Source of the DNA: Motilibacter peucedani
GTDB lineage: Bacteria > Actinomycetota > Actinomycetes > Motilibacterales > Motilibacteraceae
Length of the DNA stretch: 64,000 nt
Direction of reading: 5' to 3'
Assembly: GCF_003634695.1 (NCBI RefSeq)
Contig: NZ_RBWV01000010.1
Location: 434,001 to 498,000 of the forward strand
Of this stretch, positions 47,505 through 59,022 are shown piece by piece. The notes under the pieces were generated by a model that worked only from the letters and a program-made list of their open reading frames with translations, made no database searches and had not been told where the DNA came from. Numbering within the stretch: the first letter of the stretch is position 1; the number at the start of each line of letters is the position of its first letter. Both the position numbers and the translations under genes were made by a program.

Positions 47505-48811
47505 TGTCCACCCTGCAAGCCCCCAAGGGCGTGGCGGAGTACGTCCCGCCCGCCTCCAGCACGTGGCTGGCGGTCCGCGAGGCGCTGGCCGAGCCGGCCC
47601 GTCGCGCCGGCTACGGCTACGTCGAGCTGCCCGTCTTCGAGGACACCGCGCTGTTCGTGCGCGGCGTCGGCGAGTCCACAGACGTCGTCAGCAAGGAGAT
47701 GTACACCTTCGACGACCGCGGCGGCCGCTCGATCAGCCTGCGGCCCGAGGGCACCGCGGGCGTCATCCGCGCGGTCATCGAGCACGGGCTCGACCGCGGC
47801 CAGCTGCCGGTCAAGCTGCGCTACGCCGGCCCGTTCTTCCGCGCCGAGCGCCCGCAGGCCGGGCGCTACCGCCAGTTCTCCCAGGTCGGTGTCGAGGCCG
47901 TCGGCAGCGACGACCCCGCACTGGACGCCGAGGTCGTGGCCATCGGCGACGAGGCCTTCCGCTCGCTGGGGCTGACCGGCTACCGGCTCGAGCTCACCAG
48001 CCTCGGCGACGCGCGCTGCCGCCCGGCCTACCGCGAGGCGCTGCTCGGCTTCCTGCGCGGGCTGCCGCTCGACGAGGCGACCCGGGCGCGCGCCGAGGCC
48101 AACCCGCTGCGCGTCCTCGACGACAAGCGCCCCGAGGTGCAGGCGCTGGTGGCCGACGCCCCGATCATGCTCGACGCCCTGTGCGACGACTGCGCCGCGC
48201 ACTTCGCGCAGGTGCGGGCCCACCTCGACGCTCTCGGCGTCGCCTACGTCGTCAACCCCCGCATGGTCCGCGGGCTCGACTACTACACCCGCACGACCTT
48301 CGAGTTCGTCCACCCCGGTCTCGGCTCGCAGTCGGGCATCGGCGGCGGCGGGCGCTACGACGGGCTGATGCAGGAGCTCGGCGGCCAGCCGCTCTCGGGC
48401 ATCGGCTTCGGGCTCGGGGTGGACCGCGCCCTGCTGGCCTGCCAGGCCGAGGGGCTCGCCGTCGGCGACGAGGCGCGCGTCGACGCCTTCGTCGTGCCGC
48501 TCGGCGCCGAGGCCAAGCGCACCGCCGTCGTGCTCGCCGGGCGCCTGCGCGCCGCCGGCGTCCGCGTCGACCTCGCCTACGGCGACCGCGGCCTGAAGGG
48601 CGCCATGAAGGCCGCCGACCGCAGCGGCGCCCGGCTCGCCGTCGTGCTGGGCGAGCGCGACCTCGCCGCCGGGGAGGCGCAGGTCAAGGACCTCGGCACC
48701 GGCGACCAGACCGCGGTCGCGCTCGACGAGCTCGCCGAACGCGTACGCGACGCGCTCTCGCGCCCCAGCAGCAGCACCGCACCCCGCACCACCGAGGAAG
48801 GCACCCAGTGA
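47504..48811 (+). CDS. hisS: Histidine-tRNA ligase
   Basis: 435 residues. Class II synthetase. Motif 1 region [18 protein letters not shown], motif 2 [20 protein letters not shown], histidine-binding [11 protein letters not shown] and motif 3 GGGRYDGLM with [10 protein letters not shown]; an anticodon domain follows. ATG coupled to the upstream hydrolase gene. The stop overlaps aspS. Confidence 0.96.
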   Translation: MSTLQAPKGVAEYVPPASSTWLAVREALAEPARRAGYGYVELPVFEDTALFVRGVGESTDVVSKEMYTFDDRGGRSISLRPEGTAGVIRAVIEHGLDRGQLPVKLRYAGPFFRAERPQAGRYRQFSQVGVEAVGSDDPALDAEVVAIGDEAFRSLGLTGYRLELTSLGDARCRPAYREALLGFLRGLPLDEATRARAEANPLRVLDDKRPEVQALVADAPIMLDALCDDCAAHFAQVRAHLDALGVAYVVNPRMVRGLDYYTRTTFEFVHPGLGSQSGIGGGGRYDGLMQELGGQPLSGIGFGLGVDRALLACQAEGLAVGDEARVDAFVVPLGAEAKRTAVVLAGRLRAAGVRVDLAYGDRGLKGAMKAADRSGARLAVVLGERDLAAGEAQVKDLGTGDQTAVALDELAERVRDALSRPSSSTAPRTTEEGTQ

Positions 48812-50574
48812 TCCGCACCCACGAGGCAGGCACGCTCCGCGCCGAGCACGCCGGCACCACCGTCACGCTGGCCGGCTGGGTCGCCCGCCGGCGCGACCAC
48901 GGCGGCGTCGCGTTCCTCGACCTGCGCGACGCCTCGGGCATCGTGCAGGTCGTCGTGCGCGAGTCCGAGGTCGCCCACGACCTGCGCGCCGAGTACTGCG
49001 TCAAGGTCGTCGGCGAGGTGCGCCTGCGCCCCGGCGGCAACGAGAACCCCGACCTGCCGACCGGCGCCGTCGAGGTGGTCACCAGCTCGCTCGAGGTGCT
49101 CTCCGCCGCGGCGCCGCTGCCGTTCCAGCTCGACGACCAGCTCAACGTCAACGACGAGACCCGGCTGCGCTACCGCTACCTCGACCTGCGCCGCAAGGGC
49201 CCTGCCCACGCCCTGCGGCTGCGCAGCGAGATGAGCCGGCTCGCCCGCGAGCTGCTCGCCGAGCGCCGCTTCGTCGAGGTCGAGACCCCGACGCTCACCC
49301 GCTCGACGCCCGAGGGTGCGCGCGACTTCCTGGTGCCCGTACGCCTGCAGCCCGGCAGCTGGTACGCCCTGCCGCAGTCGCCGCAGCTGTTCAAGCAGTT
49401 GCTCATGGTCGGCGGGCTCGAGCGCTACTACCAGATCGCGCGGTGCTACCGCGACGAGGACTTCCGCGCCGACCGGCAGCCGGAGTTCACCCAGCTCGAC
49501 ATCGAGATGAGCTTCGTCGAGCAGGACGACGTCCTCGAGCTGGGCGAGGCGATCGTCCGTGCGCTGTGGAAGGGCACGCTCGGCGTCGAGCTCGGCGACA
49601 TCCCGCACATGACCTACGCCGACGCCATGACCCGCTACGGCACCGACAAGCCCGACCTGCGCTTCGGGCTCGAGCTGGTCGACCTCACCTCCTACTTCGC
49701 CGAGACGCCGTTCCGGGTCTTCCAGGCCGAGCACGTCGGCGCGGTCGTGATGCCGGGCGGCGGCTCGCAGCCCCGCAAGACCTTCGACGCGTGGCAGGAG
49801 TGGGCCAAGCAGCGCGGCGCGCGGGGCCTGGCCTACGTCACCTTCGGCCCCGACGGCGAGCTCGGCGGCCCGGTGGCCAAGAACCTCTCGGAGAGCGAGC
49901 GCGACGGCCTGCGCGAGGCCGTCGGCGCGGAGCCGGGCGACTGCGCCTTCTTCGGCGCCGGTGCGCGCCCCGACGCGCTGGCCCTGCTGGGCGCCGCGCG
50001 CCTCGAGATCGCGCGCCGCGGCGGGCTCGTCGACGACTCGCTGGCGCCCGAGGACCAGACCTGGAAGTTCCTGTGGGTCGTCGACGCGCCGATGTTCGAG
50101 AAGACCGACGAAGGCGGGTGGACCGCGGTGCACCACCCGTTCACCTCGCCCAACGCCGAGTGGCTCGACCGGTTCGAGGACGCGCCCGACCAGGCGCTCG
50201 CCTACGCCTACGACATCGTCTGCAACGGCAACGAGATCGGCGGCGGCTCGATCCGCATCCACCGCGGCGACGTCCAGCGCCGGGTCTTCGACCTGCTGGG
50301 CATCTCGAGCGAGGAGGCCGACGACAAGTTCGGCTTCCTGCTGCAGGCCTTCGCCTTCGGCCCGCCGCCGCACGGCGGCATCGCCTTCGGCTGGGACCGC
50401 ATCGCCATGCTGCTCGCCGGGGCCGAGTCGCTGCGCGAGGTCATCGCCTTCCCCAAGACCGGAGCCGGCTACGACCCGCTCACGAGCGCGCCCACTCCCA
50501 TCACGCCGCAGCAGCGCAAGGAGGCCGGCATCGACGCCGTGCCCGGGGGTGAGGCTGCAGCCGCGCGCGGGTAG
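48808..50574 (+). CDS. aspS: Aspartate-tRNA ligase
   Basis: 588 residues. N-terminal OB anticodon domain ([20 protein letters not shown]), class II core with motif 2 [20 protein letters not shown], the bacterial GAD insertion (about 290-400) and motif 3 [18 protein letters not shown] at 48808 overlaps the hisS stop. Whether it also charges tRNA-Asn depends on gatCAB, which is not in the window. Confidence 0.96.
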   Translation: MIRTHEAGTLRAEHAGTTVTLAGWVARRRDHGGVAFLDLRDASGIVQVVVRESEVAHDLRAEYCVKVVGEVRLRPGGNENPDLPTGAVEVVTSSLEVLSAAAPLPFQLDDQLNVNDETRLRYRYLDLRRKGPAHALRLRSEMSRLARELLAERRFVEVETPTLTRSTPEGARDFLVPVRLQPGSWYALPQSPQLFKQLLMVGGLERYYQIARCYRDEDFRADRQPEFTQLDIEMSFVEQDDVLELGEAIVRALWKGTLGVELGDIPHMTYADAMTRYGTDKPDLRFGLELVDLTSYFAETPFRVFQAEHVGAVVMPGGGSQPRKTFDAWQEWAKQRGARGLAYVTFGPDGELGGPVAKNLSESERDGLREAVGAEPGDCAFFGAGARPDALALLGAARLEIARRGGLVDDSLAPEDQTWKFLWVVDAPMFEKTDEGGWTAVHHPFTSPNAEWLDRFEDAPDQALAYAYDIVCNGNEIGGGSIRIHRGDVQRRVFDLLGISSEEADDKFGFLLQAFAFGPPPHGGIAFGWDRIAMLLAGAESLREVIAFPKTGAGYDPLTSAPTPITPQQRKEAGIDAVPGGEAAAARG

Positions 50575-50621
50575 GAGCCGAAGAGGTCGAGACGACGGAG
50601 ACGAGACCAGGCGAAGGGCGG

Positions 50622-52319
50622 GTGGTGGCGGCGTGGGGTGGAGCAGGTCCGGCTTACGCGTCACGCGCGCGCTCGGAGCTGCTCACCGGGGCCGTCGCCG
50701 TGCTCGGCACGATCGTGGCGACGGCGGTGGCCCTGCTCGTCGCGTTCCGCGTCGACCGGCCGCACCCCGACGGCCCGCTCGCGACGGTGCTGTTCACCTT
50801 CGCGGTGCTGGGCTCGCTGGTCTCGGGTGGCCTGCTGTGGTGGCGGGCCGCGGTCGTCGACAGCGGCCGGCTGGGCTGGCTGGCCGCCGTCTACCTCGCT
50901 GACGGGCTGCTCCTGGCGGTCCGCACCTTCTCCTCGACCGGCGGCAGCGAACGCTTCCCGATCCCGACGGGCGGCCAGGCGCTGAGCAGCGTGCTCACCG
51001 CGTACGCGCTGGCCGGCGGCACGCTGCTGGCAGGCCGCTCGGCACCCTTCCGGGCGCTCCCGCGCGCGCTCGCCGTCGCCGGCGTGGTCGGCCTGGGCGC
51101 GCTGCTGCTCGCCAGCCGCAACGGGCTGGTGACGGCGTACTCCGCGAGCGGGCACATGGACGCTCTGCTGCGGCTGCTGTGGGTCGCCGGGACGGTGCTC
51201 ATGGTCGTGGCCGTGTGGCGCTTCTGGACGGTGGTCGGCAGCCAGGTGGCGGTCGACTGGACGCTGCGCTGGCCGCTGGTCAGCCTGGTGGTGGCGCTGG
51301 TCTCGGTCGTCACGCGCGCAGTCTCCCTGCGCCTCTACGACGCAGCGTGGTGGACCGCGGCCGCGATGCAGGCCACCACCGGCGTGGTCCTGCTCGTCGG
51401 CCTGGTCATCGGGTCGACGCGCCTGCTGCACCAGCTCGAAGGCTTCACCGAGGGGCTCGCCGTGGGCCTGGAGAACGAGGTCCGGCGGGCAGGGTCGGGC
51501 GACGCGGTGCTGCTCCAGGACGTCGACGAGCTCGCCGACCAGCCCGCCGGTGAGCGGCCCCTGCGCCGGTCCGACGATGCGGTCGCCGACCTGCTTTCCG
51601 GTCGCGAGCTCGAGGTCGTGCTCCAGGCGGTCGTCGACCTGCGCACGGGCGGGGTCACCGGCGTCGAGGCCCTCTCGCGCATCAGCGGGCCCGCGAGCTC
51701 ACCGGCGCAGTTCTTCGCCGACGCCGCAGCCGCCGGGGTCAGCCGCGAGGCGGAGCTCCTGGCGGTGCGCCGCGCGCTCGACCTGCTGCCCGAGCTGCCG
51801 GGCACCGCGTGGCTGGCGCTCAACGTCTCGCCCGCCACGGCGGCGAGCCCCGAGCTGGCCGCGGTGCTGCGCGGCCACGACCGGCGCCGCATCGTCCTCG
51901 AGCTGACCGAGCACGCCGAGGTGGCCGAGTACGACGCGCTCGTCGACGCGCTCACCCGGCTGCGCGACGCCGGTGTGCGCGTCGCCGTCGACGACGCGGG
52001 CGCGGGGTTCTCGAGCTTCCGCCACGTCGTCCGGCTGCGCCCCCACATCGTCAAGCTGGACATGAGCCTGATCGCCGGCATCGACACCGACCCGGTGCGC
52101 CGGGCGCTGGTCGCCTCGCTGATCGGCTTCGTCAGCACCATCGGCTCGACCGTCATCGCCGAGGGCATCGAGACCCGCGCCGAGCTCGAGGTGCTCACGG
52201 CGCTGGGTGTGCGCCTCGGCCAGGGCTACCTGCTCGGGCGCCCCCGCCCGGCGCCCGAGGCGCTCGTCGTGACCCTGCCCGACACCGACGCGGCCCGACG
52301 GCTGGTCCGCCGGCCCTGA
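50622..52319 (+). CDS. Membrane-bound EAL-domain protein, probable c-di-GMP phosphodiesterase
   Basis: 565 residues. About eight membrane helices fill residues 18-285; a short linker leads to an EAL domain from about 325. GVEALSRI (EAL), [26 protein letters not shown] (DDFGxG variant), [15 protein letters not shown] and GQGYLLGRP keep all the acidic metal ligands, Lys and Gln that active phosphodiesterases need. No GGDEF or HAMP domain. The membrane part may sense a ligand. GTG at 50622 or 50625. Confidence 0.88.
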   Translation: MVAAWGGAGPAYASRARSELLTGAVAVLGTIVATAVALLVAFRVDRPHPDGPLATVLFTFAVLGSLVSGGLLWWRAAVVDSGRLGWLAAVYLADGLLLAVRTFSSTGGSERFPIPTGGQALSSVLTAYALAGGTLLAGRSAPFRALPRALAVAGVVGLGALLLASRNGLVTAYSASGHMDALLRLLWVAGTVLMVVAVWRFWTVVGSQVAVDWTLRWPLVSLVVALVSVVTRAVSLRLYDAAWWTAAAMQATTGVVLLVGLVIGSTRLLHQLEGFTEGLAVGLENEVRRAGSGDAVLLQDVDELADQPAGERPLRRSDDAVADLLSGRELEVVLQAVVDLRTGGVTGVEALSRISGPASSPAQFFADAAAAGVSREAELLAVRRALDLLPELPGTAWLALNVSPATAASPELAAVLRGHDRRRIVLELTEHAEVAEYDALVDALTRLRDAGVRVAVDDAGAGFSSFRHVVRLRPHIVKLDMSLIAGIDTDPVRRALVASLIGFVSTIGSTVIAEGIETRAELEVLTALGVRLGQGYLLGRPRPAPEALVVTLPDTDAARRLVRRP

Positions 52320-52365
52320 GGCGCTCGGTCCGGGGCTGTCGGCGCGCCGGGATACGGTCGCTGCC

Positions 52366-53760
52366 GTGAGCGGCATGGACCTCTTCAGCAGCGCCGGCGA
52401 GGACGTCGCGCGCGCCAACGCCCCGCTGGCGGTGCGCATGCGGCCGCGCTCGCTCGACGAGGTCGTCGGCCAGCAGGCGCTGGTGGGGCCGGGCACGCCG
52501 CTGCGGCGGCTGGCCGAGGGCGGTCAGGCGCCGTCGAGCCTGATCCTGTGGGGGCCGCCCGGCACCGGCAAGACCACCCTGGCCACGCTCGTCGCCCAGG
52601 CCGGCGGGCGCCACTTCGTGGAGCTCTCCGCGGTCATGGCGGGGGTCAAGGAGGTGCGGGCCGTCGTCGAGGACGCGCGCCGGCGTCTCGGCTCGAGCGG
52701 CCAGGAGACCGTGCTGTTCGTCGACGAGGTGCACCGCTTCTCGCGCACCCAGCAGGACGCGCTGCTGCCGAGCGTCGAGAACCGCTGGGTCGTGCTCGTG
52801 GCCGCGACGACCGAGAACCCCTACTTCAGCGTGGTGAGCCCGTTGCTCTCGCGCAGCCTCCTGCTGACGCTGCAGCCTCTGGGCGAGGACGACGTGCGCA
52901 CGCTGGTGCGCCGCGCGGTCGACGACGAGCGCGGGCTCGGCGGCTCGGTGTCGCTCGACGAGGAGGCCGAGGAGCACCTGCTGCGGATCGCCGGCGGCGA
53001 CGCCCGGCGCGCGCTGACCGCCCTGGAGGCGGCGGCCGCCTCGGTCACCGACGGCGCGCGGCGGGCCGGCGGCCGGCCCGTCATCGACGTCGCGACGCTG
53101 AGCCGCGCGGTCGACAAGGCGGCCGTGCGCTACGACAAGGCGGGCGACCAGCACTACGACGTCACCAGCGCGTTCATCAAGTCGATGCGCGGCTCCGACG
53201 TCGACGCCGCCCTGCACTACCTCGCCCGGATGATCGAGGCGGGGGAGGACCCCCGCTTCATCGCCCGGCGCATCGTCGTGCACGCCAGCGAGGACGTCGG
53301 CATGGCCGACCCCACCGTCATGCTCACCGCCGCCGCGGCGGCCGACGCGGTGCAGCTGCTCGGCATGCCCGAGGCGCGCATCCCGCTCGCCCAGGCGGTG
53401 ATCGCGATCGCGACGGCCCCGAAGTCCAACGCCGTCGTGGTGGCCGTCGACGCCGCGCTGGCCGACGTGCGCAAGGGCCTCGCCGGCCCGGTGCCGCCGC
53501 ACCTGCGCGACGCGCACTACGCGGGTGCCTCCCGGCTCGAGCACGGGTCGGGCTACCGCTACGCCCACGACTTCCCGCACGGCGTCGTCGAGCAGCAGTA
53601 CCCCCCGGACCCGCTCGTGGGCCGCGACTACTACCGGCCCGGCACCACCGGCGCGGAGCGGGCGCTCGGGGAGCGGCTCGACCGGCTGCGCCGCGTCGTG
53701 CGCGGGCTGCCGCCGGCCGTCCCCAGCGAGCCCGCAGCGAGCGCCGGCGACGAGGGCTGA
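52366..53760 (+). CDS. rarA: Replication-associated recombination AAA+ ATPase RarA
   Basis: 464 residues. A clamp-loader-like ATPase (MgsA/Mgs1/WRNIP1) that works at stalled forks. [12 protein letters not shown], Walker [10 protein letters not shown], Walker [10 protein letters not shown], sensor AATTENPYF, then [25 protein letters not shown], cited by its core [10 protein letters not shown], and the tail [21 protein letters not shown] -10 box ends seven bases before the GTG, so it is probably leaderless. Confidence 0.94.
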   Translation: MSGMDLFSSAGEDVARANAPLAVRMRPRSLDEVVGQQALVGPGTPLRRLAEGGQAPSSLILWGPPGTGKTTLATLVAQAGGRHFVELSAVMAGVKEVRAVVEDARRRLGSSGQETVLFVDEVHRFSRTQQDALLPSVENRWVVLVAATTENPYFSVVSPLLSRSLLLTLQPLGEDDVRTLVRRAVDDERGLGGSVSLDEEAEEHLLRIAGGDARRALTALEAAAASVTDGARRAGGRPVIDVATLSRAVDKAAVRYDKAGDQHYDVTSAFIKSMRGSDVDAALHYLARMIEAGEDPRFIARRIVVHASEDVGMADPTVMLTAAAAADAVQLLGMPEARIPLAQAVIAIATAPKSNAVVVAVDAALADVRKGLAGPVPPHLRDAHYAGASRLEHGSGYRYAHDFPHGVVEQQYPPDPLVGRDYYRPGTTGAERALGERLDRLRRVVRGLPPAVPSEPAASAGDEG

Positions 53761-53765
53761 CCGGG

Positions 53766-53771
53766 TAGGGT
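53766..53771 (+). promoter_or_regulatory. -10 box before alaS
   Basis: TAGGGT five bases after rarA and 52 bases before the alaS start. Confidence 0.35.
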
Positions 53772-53822
53772 CGGGCACGACCCGGCGGCCGGCCGGGCCC
53801 GCCGTCTGAGGGGTTGTCGCAC

Positions 53823-56501
53823 GTGGAGTCCGCCGAGATCGCGCGCCGCTGGCTGAGGTTCTTCGAGGAGCGCGGCCACACCGTGGTCCCCTCGGCCTCC
53901 CTCATCGCCGACGACCCCACGCTGCTGCTCGTCAACGCCGGCATGGTGCCGTTCAAGCCGTTCTTCCTCGGCGAGCAGGCGCCGCCCTACCCGCGTGCGA
54001 CCAGCATCCAGAAGTGCGTGCGCACCCTCGACATCGACGAGGTCGGCAAGACCACCCGGCACGCCTCGTTCTTCCAGATGTGCGGCAACTTCTCCTTCGG
54101 CGACTACTTCAAGGAGCAGGCCATCCCCATGGCCTGGGAGCTGCTGACGCGCTCCCAGTCCGAGGGCGGCTTCGGGTTCCCCGAGGACCGGCTGTGGGTC
54201 ACGGTGCTCCACGAGGACGACGAGTCGGCCGACCTGTGGCAGAAGACCGTCGGCGTCTCGCCCGAGCGCATCCAGCGCCGCGGCCCCAAGGACAACTACT
54301 GGCACATGGGCGTGCCCGGCCCCGGCGGCCCCTGCTCGGAGATCTACTTCGACCGCGGCCCCGAGCACGGCCGCGAGGGCGGTCCCGAGGCCGACGAGGA
54401 GCGCTACCTCGAGGTCTGGAACCTCGTCTTCATGCAGTACGAGCTCAGCTCGGTGCGCTCGAAGGTCGACTTCGACGTCCGCGGCGAGCTGCCGGCGCGC
54501 AACGTCGACACCGGCATGGGCCTCGAGCGCATGGCCACGCTGCTCCAGGGCGTCGACAACCTCTACGAGATCGACACGACCTGGCAGGTGCTCGACCGCG
54601 CGGCCGAGCTCGCCGGCAAGAAGTACGGCTCCGACACCCGCACCGACGTCGCGCTGCGCGTGGTCGCCGACCACGCGCGTACCGCGGTCATGCTCATCGG
54701 CGACGGCGTCGCGCCCGGCAACGAGGGCCGCGGCTACGTCCTGCGCCGCATGATGCGCCGCACCATCCGCAACATGCGCCTGCTCGGGGCGCCCGAGACG
54801 AGCATGGCCGAGCTGGTCGACGCCTCGATCGGCGCGATGGCGCCGCAGTACCCCGAGCTCGAGCGCGACCGCCAGCGCATCACGCAGCTCGCCGTGGCCG
54901 AGGAGGGCAGCTTCAACGCGACGCTGCGCTCGGGCACCGCGCGCTTCGAGAGCGCCGCCGTCGAGACCAAGGGCTCCGGGGCCGGCGTGCTGCCCGGGCA
55001 CGAGGCGTTCCGCCTGCACGACACCTACGGCTTCCCGATCGACCTGACCCTCGAGATGGCCGAGGAGGAGGGGCTCACGGTCGACACCGAGGGCTTCCGC
55101 CGCCTCATGCAGGAGCAGCGCGAGCGGGCCCGGGCCGACGCGAAGGCCAAGAAGACCGGCCACGGCGACGTCAGCGTCTACCGCGAGGTGGCCGACCGCA
55201 TCGGTCGCGCGGTCACCTTCACCGGCTACGACGAGGTCGTGGGCGAGGGCGTCGTCCGCGGCGTGCTGCGCGACGGCGTGTCCGTCCGCTCCGCCGACGA
55301 GGGCGACGTCGTCGAGATCGTGCTCGACCGCACGCCCTTCTACGCCGAGGGCGGCGGCCAGCTCGCCGACGCCGGCTACCTCCAGCTCGCCAACGGCGCG
55401 CAGGTCGAGGTCTACGACGTGCAGCAGCCGGTGCCCGGCGTCATCGTCCACCGCGGCAAGGTCATGGCCGGCGAGGCGCTCGTCGACATCGCCGCGCAGT
55501 CGACGGTCGACATCGAGCGCCGGCGGGCGATCTCGCGCGCCCACACGGCGACCCACATGGTCCACAAGGCGATCCGCGAGGCGCTCGGCGAGACCGCCAC
55601 CCAGGCGGGCTCCGAGAACGCGCCGGGCCGCTTCCGCTTCGACTTCAGCGCCGCGGGCGCAGTGCCGCCCAGCGTCCTGCGCGACGTCGAGCAGCGGGTC
55701 AACGCGCTGCTCGCCGAGGACCTCCCCGTCTCCGCGGAGGTCATGACCCAGTCCGAGGCGGTCGCGAGCGGCGCGATGGCGCTCTTCGGCGAGAAGTACG
55801 GCGACGCCGTGCGCGTGGTCTCGGTCGGCGACTGGGCCCGGGAGCTCTGCGGCGGCACCCACGCCCAGCGCTCGGGCCAGCTCGGCCTCGTGACCCTGCT
55901 CGGCGAGTCCTCGATCGGCGCGGGCGTGCGGCGCATCGAGGCGCTGGTCGGTGCCGACGCCTACGACTTCCTCTCGCGCGAGCACGTGCTGCTCGCGCAG
56001 GTCTCCGAGATCGTCAAGGCCCGCCCCGAGGAGGCGCCCGAGCGCATCTCGGCCCTGGTCGAGCGGCTGCGCGACGCCGAGAAGGAGCTCGAGAAGATCC
56101 GCTCGGCGGCGGTCCTGCAGGCCGCGGGCTCGCTCGCCGCCAGCCCGACCGAGGTCTTCGGCGTCTCGGTCGTCACCAGCCGCGCCCCCGACGGCACGGG
56201 CGCCGACGACCTGCGCAAGCTGGTGCTCGACGTGCGCTCACGCCTCGGCGACGACCGCCCGGCCGTCGTCGCGGTGGCCGCGGTCAACGCCGGGCGCCCG
56301 GTCGTCGTCGTCGCGGTCAATGCGCGAGGGCGCGAGTGGCGCCTCAAGGCCGGCGCGCTGGTGCGCGTGGCGGCGCAGGTGCTCGGCGGCAACGGCGGCG
56401 GCAAGGACGACGTGGCCCAGGGCGGCGGCACCGACGCGAGCAAGGTGGCCGAGGCGCTCGCCGCGCTCGAGCACACCGTCGGCGCGACGGTGACGGGCTG
56501 A
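53823..56501 (+). CDS. alaS: Alanine-tRNA ligase
   Basis: 892 residues, full length. Class II core with [24 protein letters not shown] (read by its centre [11 protein letters not shown]) and [19 protein letters not shown], then the editing domain with zinc motif [10 protein letters not shown] and [10 protein letters not shown], and the C-Ala domain. GTG at 53823 starts the usual [10 protein letters not shown] and has GAGGGG about eight bases upstream; the in-frame TTG nine bases earlier is less suitable. Confidence 0.96.
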   Translation: MESAEIARRWLRFFEERGHTVVPSASLIADDPTLLLVNAGMVPFKPFFLGEQAPPYPRATSIQKCVRTLDIDEVGKTTRHASFFQMCGNFSFGDYFKEQAIPMAWELLTRSQSEGGFGFPEDRLWVTVLHEDDESADLWQKTVGVSPERIQRRGPKDNYWHMGVPGPGGPCSEIYFDRGPEHGREGGPEADEERYLEVWNLVFMQYELSSVRSKVDFDVRGELPARNVDTGMGLERMATLLQGVDNLYEIDTTWQVLDRAAELAGKKYGSDTRTDVALRVVADHARTAVMLIGDGVAPGNEGRGYVLRRMMRRTIRNMRLLGAPETSMAELVDASIGAMAPQYPELERDRQRITQLAVAEEGSFNATLRSGTARFESAAVETKGSGAGVLPGHEAFRLHDTYGFPIDLTLEMAEEEGLTVDTEGFRRLMQEQRERARADAKAKKTGHGDVSVYREVADRIGRAVTFTGYDEVVGEGVVRGVLRDGVSVRSADEGDVVEIVLDRTPFYAEGGGQLADAGYLQLANGAQVEVYDVQQPVPGVIVHRGKVMAGEALVDIAAQSTVDIERRRAISRAHTATHMVHKAIREALGETATQAGSENAPGRFRFDFSAAGAVPPSVLRDVEQRVNALLAEDLPVSAEVMTQSEAVASGAMALFGEKYGDAVRVVSVGDWARELCGGTHAQRSGQLGLVTLLGESSIGAGVRRIEALVGADAYDFLSREHVLLAQVSEIVKARPEEAPERISALVERLRDAEKELEKIRSAAVLQAAGSLAASPTEVFGVSVVTSRAPDGTGADDLRKLVLDVRSRLGDDRPAVVAVAAVNAGRPVVVVAVNARGREWRLKAGALVRVAAQVLGGNGGGKDDVAQGGGTDASKVAEALAALEHTVGATVTG

Positions 56502-56521
56502 GCGGCGGGTCCGCCCCGGGC

Positions 56522-56971
56522 GTGCGCCTGGGGGTCGACGTCGGCAGCGTACGCATCGGCGTGGCGGTCAGCGACCCGCGCGGCACCGTCGCGGTGCCGC
56601 TCGAGACGGTCGCGCGGGCCAGCCGGCGCTCCGGCGCCGACCTCGCCCGCCTGCGCGAGCTGGTGCAGGAGTACGACGCGGTCGAGGTGGTCGTCGGGCT
56701 CCCGCTCTCGCTCTCGGGCGCCGAGGGCGCGGCGGCCGAGGCGGCCCGCGCGTTCGCGGTGCGGCTCGCGCGGGCGGTCGCACCCGTGCCCCTGCGGATG
56801 GTCGACGAGCGGCTCTCGACCGTCGCGGCGCACCGCGGGCTGCGCGCCGCTGGCGTGACCGAGCGCCAGGGACGTGGCAGAGTGGATGCTTCTGCGGCCG
56901 CGTTCCTCTTGCAGGCCGCCCTGGACGCCGGGCCGGCGCCCGCGCCCGACGATCCCGAGGTGGAGGCATGA
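56522..56971 (+). CDS. ruvX: Holliday junction resolvase-like RuvX (YqgF)
   Basis: 149 residues. RNase H-like fold with GVDVGSVRIGVAVSD, VVVGLPLSLSG and the active-site run MVDERLSTVAA and GRVDASAAAFLLQ. YqgF proteins process pre-16S rRNA ends. GTG is 20 bases after alaS; the stop overlaps mltG (ATGA). Standard alaS-ruvX-mltG-aroE order. Confidence 0.93.
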   Translation: MRLGVDVGSVRIGVAVSDPRGTVAVPLETVARASRRSGADLARLRELVQEYDAVEVVVGLPLSLSGAEGAAAEAARAFAVRLARAVAPVPLRMVDERLSTVAAHRGLRAAGVTERQGRGRVDASAAAFLLQAALDAGPAPAPDDPEVEA

Positions 56972-58095
56972 GCACGACTCGAGAGGTCGGCCCCAGCCGA
57001 CGCGACGACTCGTCGCGCAGCCGGCGCCCGGCCGAGGGCTACGACGGTCCGAGCGCGGGCGACCGCGTCAAGAACCTCGTCGCGGTGCTCGTCGCCGTGG
57101 CCATGCTGGCCGGCCTCGGCGGCGGTGCCTGGTACGCCGTGCACCGCACCTTCGGCGGCATCGGCAGCGTCACCAACGACTACGCCGGCGAGGGCACCAG
57201 CTCGACGGTCGTCATCAAGATCACCAAGGGCAACACCGCCGCCGACGTCGGGCGCACGCTGAAGGCCAAGGGCGTCACCAAGAGCGTGCAGGCCTTCGTC
57301 GACGCCGCCCGCGCCGACGACCGCTCCTCCGAGCTCCAACCGGGCAGCTACAAGCTGCACAAGCAGATGTCGGGCGCCGCCGCGTTCGCCGCGCTGCTCG
57401 ACCCCAGCAGCAAGGCCGAGGTCAAGGTCGTCATCCCCGAGGGCCTGACCGTCGCCGAGATCGAGGCCAAGCTGGTCAAGCAGACCGGCATCGCCAAGAA
57501 GCAGTTCGACACCGCCCTCGCCAGCCCGAAGCTCGGCCTGCCCGACTACGCCAAGGGCAAGCCCGAGGGCTTGCTCTTCCCCGCCACCTACCTGTTCGAC
57601 CCTGACTCGACCGCCCTGCAGGTGCTGCAGAAGATGGTCGGCCGGATGAAGCAGGAGGTCACCGCGCTCAAGCTCGACGCCGACGGCAAGGACCCCTACC
57701 GCACGATCACCATCGCCAGCATGCTGGAGAAGGAGGTCAACAACACCTCCGACTACGGCAAGGCGGCGCGGGTGGCGGAGAACCGGCTCGACCAGGGCAT
57801 CGCCCTCGGCTTCGACTCGGCGCTGCACTACGACCTCGGCCAGGACGTGCAGCTGACGACCGACGTGATCGAGAACAAGGAACGGGACAACCCCTACAAC
57901 CTGCGCCGTCGCGCCGGACTGCCGCCGACGCCCATCAGCAACCCCGGAGCAGCGACGCTCAAGGCCGCGCAGAACCCGACGCCGGGCGACTGGACCTACT
58001 TCCTGACGATCGACCCGAAGTCCGGCAAGACGCTGTTCTTCGACAACAACCGCGACTTCGTCAACGCCAAGATCAAGTACGGCATCGACTACTGA
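56968..58095 (+). CDS. mltG: Endolytic transglycosylase MltG
   Basis: 375 residues. Cytoplasmic head of 35 residues, one helix (LVAVLVAVAMLAGLGGGAWYAV), a LysM-like part, then the YceG domain with the catalytic Glu in IASMLEKEVNN and the late motif NPYNLRRRAGLPPTPISNPG. It cuts nascent glycan strands and sets their length. ATG inside the ruvX stop; the stop shares a base with the aroE start. Confidence 0.95.
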   Translation: MSTTREVGPSRRDDSSRSRRPAEGYDGPSAGDRVKNLVAVLVAVAMLAGLGGGAWYAVHRTFGGIGSVTNDYAGEGTSSTVVIKITKGNTAADVGRTLKAKGVTKSVQAFVDAARADDRSSELQPGSYKLHKQMSGAAAFAALLDPSSKAEVKVVIPEGLTVAEIEAKLVKQTGIAKKQFDTALASPKLGLPDYAKGKPEGLLFPATYLFDPDSTALQVLQKMVGRMKQEVTALKLDADGKDPYRTITIASMLEKEVNNTSDYGKAARVAENRLDQGIALGFDSALHYDLGQDVQLTTDVIENKERDNPYNLRRRAGLPPTPISNPGAATLKAAQNPTPGDWTYFLTIDPKSGKTLFFDNNRDFVNAKIKYGIDY

Positions 58096-58937
58096 TGCCG
58101 CGGGCCGCGGTCCTCGGGTCCCCGATCCGGCACTCGCTCTCCCCGGTGCTGCACCGCGCCGCCTACGCGGCGCTCGGGCTCGAGGGCTGGTCCTACGACG
58201 CCTGCGAGGTCGACGAGGCGAGGCTGCCCGGCTTCGTGGCGTCGCTCGGCGCCGAGTGGGCGGGGCTCTCGCTCACCATGCCGCTCAAGCGCGCCGTGCT
58301 GCCGCTGCTCGACGAGGCGAGCGAGGTCGTGCGCCAGACCGGGGCGGCCAACACGCTGGTGCTGCGCGGCGGACGCCGGGTCGGGGACAACACCGACGTG
58401 GCGGGCATCGCCGCAGCGCTCGCCGAGCGGGGCGCCGGCGTCCCCCAGCGTGCCGTCGTGCTCGGCGGGGGAGCGACCGCGGCGTCGGCGCTGGCGGCGC
58501 TCGCCGCGATGGGCGCCGGCCAGGTGACGCTGGTGACCCGGCGCCCGGCGTCGGCGCACGAGCTGGCCCCTGTGGCGGCGGCCGCGGGCGTACGCGCCGC
58601 CCCCGCCGCCTGGGACCCGCCCTCGGTCGCGACCCTCCTGGGCGGTGCCGACGTCGTCGTCGCCGCAGCGACGGCGGGTGCCGCCGACGGCGTCGCGGCG
58701 GCGCTGCGCGCGCCGGTCCGGGGGGTGCTCCTCGACGTCGTCTACGACCCGTGGCCGACCGCCCTGGCGGCAGCCTGGGAGCGCGCCGGGGGAGAGGTCG
58801 CGAGCGGGCTCGACCTGCTCGTGCACCAGGCGACGCACCAGGTGCTGGCGATGACCGGCGCGCAGGCCTCCACCGCCGCGCTCGTCGAGCCGATGCGTAC
58901 GGCGGGGCTGGCAGCGCTCGCAGCCCGCGCGGGCTGA
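58095..58937 (+). CDS. aroE: Shikimate dehydrogenase
   Basis: 280 residues. Reduces 3-dehydroshikimate with NADPH. GSPIRHSLSPVLHRAAY holds the two shikimate-binding Ser, LTMPLK the catalytic Lys, VGDNTDVAG the catalytic Asp and VVLGGGATAASALAAL the nucleotide site. Last gene of the alaS operon; pilus genes follow. Confidence 0.93.
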   Translation: MPRAAVLGSPIRHSLSPVLHRAAYAALGLEGWSYDACEVDEARLPGFVASLGAEWAGLSLTMPLKRAVLPLLDEASEVVRQTGAANTLVLRGGRRVGDNTDVAGIAAALAERGAGVPQRAVVLGGGATAASALAALAAMGAGQVTLVTRRPASAHELAPVAAAAGVRAAPAAWDPPSVATLLGGADVVVAAATAGAADGVAAALRAPVRGVLLDVVYDPWPTALAAAWERAGGEVASGLDLLVHQATHQVLAMTGAQASTAALVEPMRTAGLAALAARAG

Positions 58938-58941
58938 CTGC

Positions 58942-58968
58942 TCAAGCCGGCGCCCCACCTGCCGATGC
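58942..58968 (+). promoter_or_regulatory. Sigma-28 (FliA/WhiG)-like promoter before pilT
   Basis: TCAAGCCG (58942-58949), exactly 11 bases, then GCCGATGC (58961-58968). Compare the sigma-28 consensus TAAAGTTT-N11-GCCGATAA. A start about seven bases on would give a leader of about 48 bases with GGGAGGGA before the pilT GTG. The same design precedes the pilin gene. Confidence 0.6.
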
Positions 58969-59022
58969 GGACGGTAGTCGCAGGAGCAGCGTGCCCTGTG
59001 CCCGACGCCAGGGAGGGACCTC

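Noticed and set aside
53631-55985. 784-codon minus-strand frame antisense to alaS
   Set aside because: Mirror of the alaS codon bias; composition is Leu/Val/Ala/Arg noise without motifs.
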